Positions 55,001-61,000 of a stretch of DNA of 64,000 nucleotides are shown one piece after another. Under the pieces are notes generated by a model. The model did not search any database. It was not told where the DNA came from and saw only the letters and a list, made by a program, of their open reading frames with translations. The DNA is taken from assembly GCA_037176705.1 (NCBI GenBank), contig CM073887.1, positions 22,571,501 through 22,635,500 of the forward strand. The letters are read 5' to 3'. Origin of the DNA: Molossus alvarezi. Its lineage: Eukaryota; Chordata; Mammalia; Chiroptera; Molossidae. Made by a program: the position numbers and the translations under genes. The first letter of the stretch is position 1. Each line of letters starts with the position of its first letter.

Positions 55001-58000
55001 ATATCCAGGTTGCAGGCGCAAGCCCCAGTAAAGGGTGTGCTTTCTCATCAGTGTTTCTCTTTCTCATCAATGTTTCTCTCTGTGTCTCCCTCTCCCTTCC
55101 TCTCTCTCTAAAATCAATAAAAACATATTAAAAAAAAAAAAAAAAAAAACTTTTATGGCCCAAAACCTCATGAAAACAAAAGTATTGTTTTGCTGATGAC
55201 TATTATGCACTGAATGTGTGCCCTCCCCATTCATATTAAAGCCCTAACCCCCAGTGTGGTTGTATTTGTAAATGGGTCCTATTAAGAAAGTAACTAAGAC
55301 TAAATGAAGTCTCATGGGTGGGTCCCTGATTCCATAGGATTAGTGTCCATAACTTATAAAAGGAGACCAAAAAGCTTGCTCTTTTTGTCCATGTACACAT
55401 AAAAAAAAAAGGTAAAGTGAACACATAGTGAGGAAGGTGACTATCAGCAACCCAAAGGCAGAGCCCTGCTAGCTCCTTGATCCTGGACTTCCAGTCTCCA
55501 GAACTGTGAGAAGTAAATTTCTATCACTCTAAGCCGCCTGGACTATAATATTTTTTTATTACAACACAGTAGACTAATAAAATGAGGATTTGGGATTGGG
55601 GGTGAAGAAAGTGTTATTATAAATGGATGACAAAGATCTTCTCTTAGATCACAATTGAATACTACTGTTCTAACACCTAAAGATAATGCTGCTAAATAAT
55701 TTGATCTTAGAACAGCTGTATAATAGCACTAACTATCCAAGATAGAAGAATGATTTGCCTAATCTCTCCTCAAAAATTAAATAGTAACAGAGCCTCTACA
55801 ATTAGAAATTTCTTTAGAAAACAACACAAAAGATAAAAAGGTCTTACATCTTAACTCATTTTAAAATACAAGATCCGGTAAAACTTTTCATATCTAAGAC
55901 TCTATCATCTCCCAACTTATCTCTGACATTAAACATGTTAAAAATCTGATATAGTAAACTCTTACCGTAACCCATTCCTTTGGTCAAAAGCGGGTATCAT
56001 AGAGTTAGGATGTTCTGACATTAATGCAACAAGCAGCTGTAGGACATCCATTAGGTTGTCATCCTAAAATCATTTCAGAAAAAAAATTTTAAATAAGGAA
56101 AAAACATTTTTGAACACTGAATACTTCTAAAACAATAGAATTTTCAACTTAAAAAAATAATTAGACACATATACGATATATACTTGTTTTAACAAATTAG
56201 CTCTTCACATATACATACTCATCTATCTAACTAAAAGTACACATCACCAACAGTCATATAATTTCTTAATAAAAAAAAAAAAATGCCTCTTATACTATAT
56301 CAAGATTTCCTAAAACATATTCTATAGATCTGACATAACAGTATTTTTTAAAAGATGATTATACATCAAGAAATTGGGGGACAGGCAGAACTATGTTTTT
56401 CTCTTTTATTATATATAGCAAGGCATATTATATTAGATCCTTTAGTATCTAATAGATGTTTTTAAATCTGACAGTAGTATTAAGGAGCAACATATTATGT
56501 ATCATTTCCTAAATTTAAGCTGAACCACTTTGTTCACTGAACATCTCAAGGAACTAGTTCCAATAGAAGACTTTTTGGGAAATGATAACTGGATGGTTCT
56601 CACATATTATCTACTTTTAGTATTAAAGATATAGATATCAATGAATGCTTACTGAGTCAACACACAACTGTATGTCGTATAAATTGCTAACATTTACAGA
56701 ATAGCACAAGAACATAAATAAATTCAGAAACAAAAAAATCTTCAAGAAAATCCTTCACAACCTTTGCTGAATATTTCAGTATGTATGCATACCATTAGGG
56801 CCTCAAAGAGGTAAAGGGAAGCAGCAGTTAGTTACCTCTATTGTCCTGCATCTAGGTTCTCATTCACTGCTTTTGAACTTTTGCTTATGGCAGTTACTTG
56901 AGAACCTAAATTCTCAATACACTAAGTAAATAGTCTAGAGCTGGGGCACTGAGATAGGAAAAAGGTTATTTGAAGAACCTGAAAGATCCCTGAACAGATT
57001 CAGAGAAAACAGAAGATCACTGTGACTTCCAGTTTCTCTTTTATGAAGTGCTTCGGCCCCGTGGAGTTAATAAAAAAACAAAATCACATATAACAACAGA
57101 TTACTAGGAAGTACAACTGAAAATCTTCGATAATTAGACTGAGTCAGGAAAATCCAAACACATAATAGGATACAGTACTCAACAGTAAAAAGTAATCACT
57201 ATCATCAATGTCTGTGCCAAATATAATCCAATCAAGCAATTTAACCTATTCTTTTCTCCCCCAACTCCCAATTAACAAAGATGGGTCCAAACAATATCTC
57301 TTATTTATTAATGATTAAAGAAGGTACTATTTCATACTGTAACAGATACTTATTAACAAACAAAACATGAATTATAACATAAGGTAAATTATTTAAAATG
57401 TGTTCTATATAAAATTCCAATTTCCAACATTTACTTATTTTTTTTTCCTTTGTGTTAAACTGCTTGGGATGACACTGCTTAACAAAATTATACAGATTTC
57501 AGGTGCACAATTCTACAGCACATCATCTGTACCCTGTATTATGTCTTCACTACTCCCAAAATGTACTTATTTAAAACCCAAAGAATCAGATTATTTGGTT
57601 AGACTACATTTGGCATATAGTACATTTTCCCAGTGCTAAAAAATAAAGAAAAAACCCAGACATATCAACCTCCTTTTCAATCACATAATTTTAAATCCTA
57701 TTACAAATGAGTTGTTTAACTTAATAGTACTTGAACATGCAAAATCAATAGGAAGACTGTGCTATGAATATAAAAATCCAATCACTTTTATTACCTGTTT
57801 TTCCATTAATTACACTGGTTCCTGAAGATACACTGAAAGCATTCTTAGACATACTTTATAATCAGTTCAATGAGATCTAATTTTAACCCTTTTAAAGCCT
57901 TAATGATATTTCTTTGAGTCCTCTTGTGGTAACAAAGGATATTTATTTATATGAAGGCTGCTAAGATTTAGTTCCAAGATACATTTACTTCCCATTATAG

Positions 58001-61000
58001 ATATATCATTAATGAATGATTTAACTTTTTTACTTTACAAAAGCCCATAATACATCTTCAAGAAATAAAAACCCCAAAATATAAAATTCAAATGTTACCT
58101 CATGCATAGTAAGTAGGTAATTAAGAATGGCCTGTAGTTCATCTTCCTTTACTCCAGAATCCTTTGAAAACATAATTACAAGTATCTTAAACTTGCATAT
58201 AAAAAAATTTTAATGAAAATTATACACAGATTTGTCAACATGGTCAGTTGCTATAAACATGAAAATATAATGTAATATAGAATCTAAACTTAAAATAAAA
58301 ACTGAGAGACACACTGAAGACATGCAGTATTCAAGACTACAGAAGTTACAAGAGGTCTGACACTAGCATTCTGCTTTCAGCTCCTTATATAATATGATAA
58401 CCGATCTCGTAAAGCTACAGAATCCTCAAGGAAGCACAAAATAGTATCTACTGATAAATAAAAGAGGATTATCTGCCCTGGCCGGTTTGGCTCAGCGACT
58501 GGAGCGTCGGCCTGCGGACCAGAGAATCCTGGGTTTGGTTCCCACTAGGGGCACGTACCCAAAAAAAGAGGATTATCCATACCCATCACTCTTCTAAATA
58601 CAGAAGACAACTTTTCTATTTATTATTTTTTAATTTGGAAAGTAAAATAAACATATAAAATTACCAAGTTAAAATGTAAGGCACTAAAAACTGAGGAGTA
58701 ATTTCACTGGGAAAAACATTGGACTTTTAAATGAATGCAGTGTGAAAATTTTCAACCTAGTCTATCAATTATTAATCATAAAACAAAGCTGCAATCTCAA
58801 AAAAGGACAATAAAAAATAAAATTAGAAAACAAACAGTAGAAAAAATTTTTTAGAAAAAAGTAAGTTTAAGGGATAAATATTTTAATAAATAAAAATAAC
58901 GTATTTGACTCTGCAGTATATACTAAAGTTAAATCAACTTACCATAATAGTATGTGACAGCTAATAAAGCATTAACTTATAAAGAATAAGAAATAGCCCG
59001 GCCGGTGTAGCTCAGTGGTTGAGCGTCGACCCATGCACCAAGAGGTCCTGGTTTGATTCCCGGTCAAGGCATATGCCCAGGTTGTGGGCCCAATCCCAAG
59101 TGGGGGGCATGCAGGAGGCAACCAATTAACGTTCTCTCTCACTGATGTTTCTATCTCTCTCCCCCTCTCCCTTCTTCTCTAAATTCAATAAAGAAAAAAA
59201 AATTTTTTAAAGAATAAGAAATAAAATGATACAGGAAAATATTGAATAATAAATTTGCAACAAATACATTTCTATATTGCCATACTATAAAACCTAATCA
59301 CCTTCCGTAAAAATAATTATTAAATTTTACTCTATCTATAGTAGAATGAAATAGGACAAAAAAATAATCATTTCTAAAGGCTGACACACCTACCTGGTAT
59401 ATTTATACAGGTAAATTATTTTTCAAAATCTGAATGTTGGCTATAAGGAACTCCTATAAGTAAAACCTCCTTGAGCAGCTTTGTTGACTACTGCATCAAG
59501 CAGTACCAGGGATAGAAAGAAACAATAAATATTTGCTGAATGAAAGAATGAATAACTTGAACTCCTATAGAAATTCATATAAAATATATTATAATGATCA
59601 ATTCCCAATTTTTCAATAATGTATATATCCCTACGCCCAAGAAAGATGAACAAACATGGAAACAAATATTTTTCAAAGTATTTCCAATGTGTAACCCTAG
59701 TAAATAAACCAAGATTGCATTTTATCTGAAATTATAAGTTACAATACACACAAGTTATAATGTTATAGCATAAGAAAGATGAACTCACCCTCATCACTAA
59801 TTGCTTAATGAACATCAATAAGAAAGCTCTTATAGAAAATATTTCTTTTTGATTAGGTCGTGGTCCATCTTTAAAAAACAAACAAACATAAATACACACA
59901 TACTTAGCATTTCAAAGACCTCAAAGCTAAATATAAAATTCGCATTTCCAATAACTTTTCCACTTATTCATAAGAAACCTAAAGCGTTTTATGCCTCCAG
60001 AAAGACAAGCATTCAATCTCATATGCAACTGTATGTATAATGCTCCAAATGTACAAACTGGATTATACTGAAAGTAGCATGAAGTTTGTTCTGAAATATC
60101 AAATGAATTTCAAAACATAAAAATGAGGTAATAAATTTGTATTTAATAATTATGTGCACTTATATTTTGTTTTAAAAGACTCTCAGAATACTATGACAAC
60201 ATAAGTTTACAAAGAAAAAAAAGCAAATTCCAAACTTATATGTGAATTTAGCATGTAAAAAACTTTTTCTCTATTACCACTGTTGTAAACTAATAAAAAA
60301 AAATCTCAAAAAGTACAACTCAACACAGTACATTCGCGAAGAAGTGAAACATTATGTTGGCTACCTCTGACATCTCCTCTTCTTGAGCAAGTCCTTGGTC
60401 ACACATGGCTCACATTAAAGTCAATTTTCATGTCTCAAACATATAATTCCCAGAAAGCTTTTGAAACCAAATACCCATTGTTCTAAGATCCGAAGTGAGT
60501 ACCTGTTTTCTGCAATTTTTCCCCACTAATCATTATTTACAACTAGTTCCTAGACCACCAAAGCATAGGACCACCGTGACCTTGAACAGATCAATTAAAA
60601 GAGGAAGAAAATTGTTTAAAATTTGTTCCACATGACAATTCCTAGGCGAAGAATAGGTTACAGAGTTACAATAGAATCATCAAGTTTGTCCAGCTCTCTC
60701 ACTTGAAGTCTGAGACTTTTCCAAGGTCACTAATCAGTTATAAAATCAAGGCCAGAATATAATACCAATGCCCAGCACAGTATATGATATATGTACATCT
60801 CCATGAAAGAGTCATGAGGAAATCATGACCTAGTTCTAGATCTACCACAACCGTGCCAGCTCAAAGAGATCATATTACTTCTGTATGTTCTCGCAGCTTT
60901 CTAAAGTACAGAGACCATATTCTCTGAATAAATCAAGTTTATTTTGAAAGGGATAAAAATAGAAAAGTACTGTAGCCCTGGCTGGTGTGGCTCAGTTGCT

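Larger units (their letters stand above)
49650..55965. other. LRBA intron, 6.3 kb
   Basis: Almost wholly mobile-element sequence: a plus-strand L1 body with five SINE insertions, a flanking SINE on each side, and a MaLR-like LTR. The last 380 bases before the exon show nothing recognised. Confidence 0.8.
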
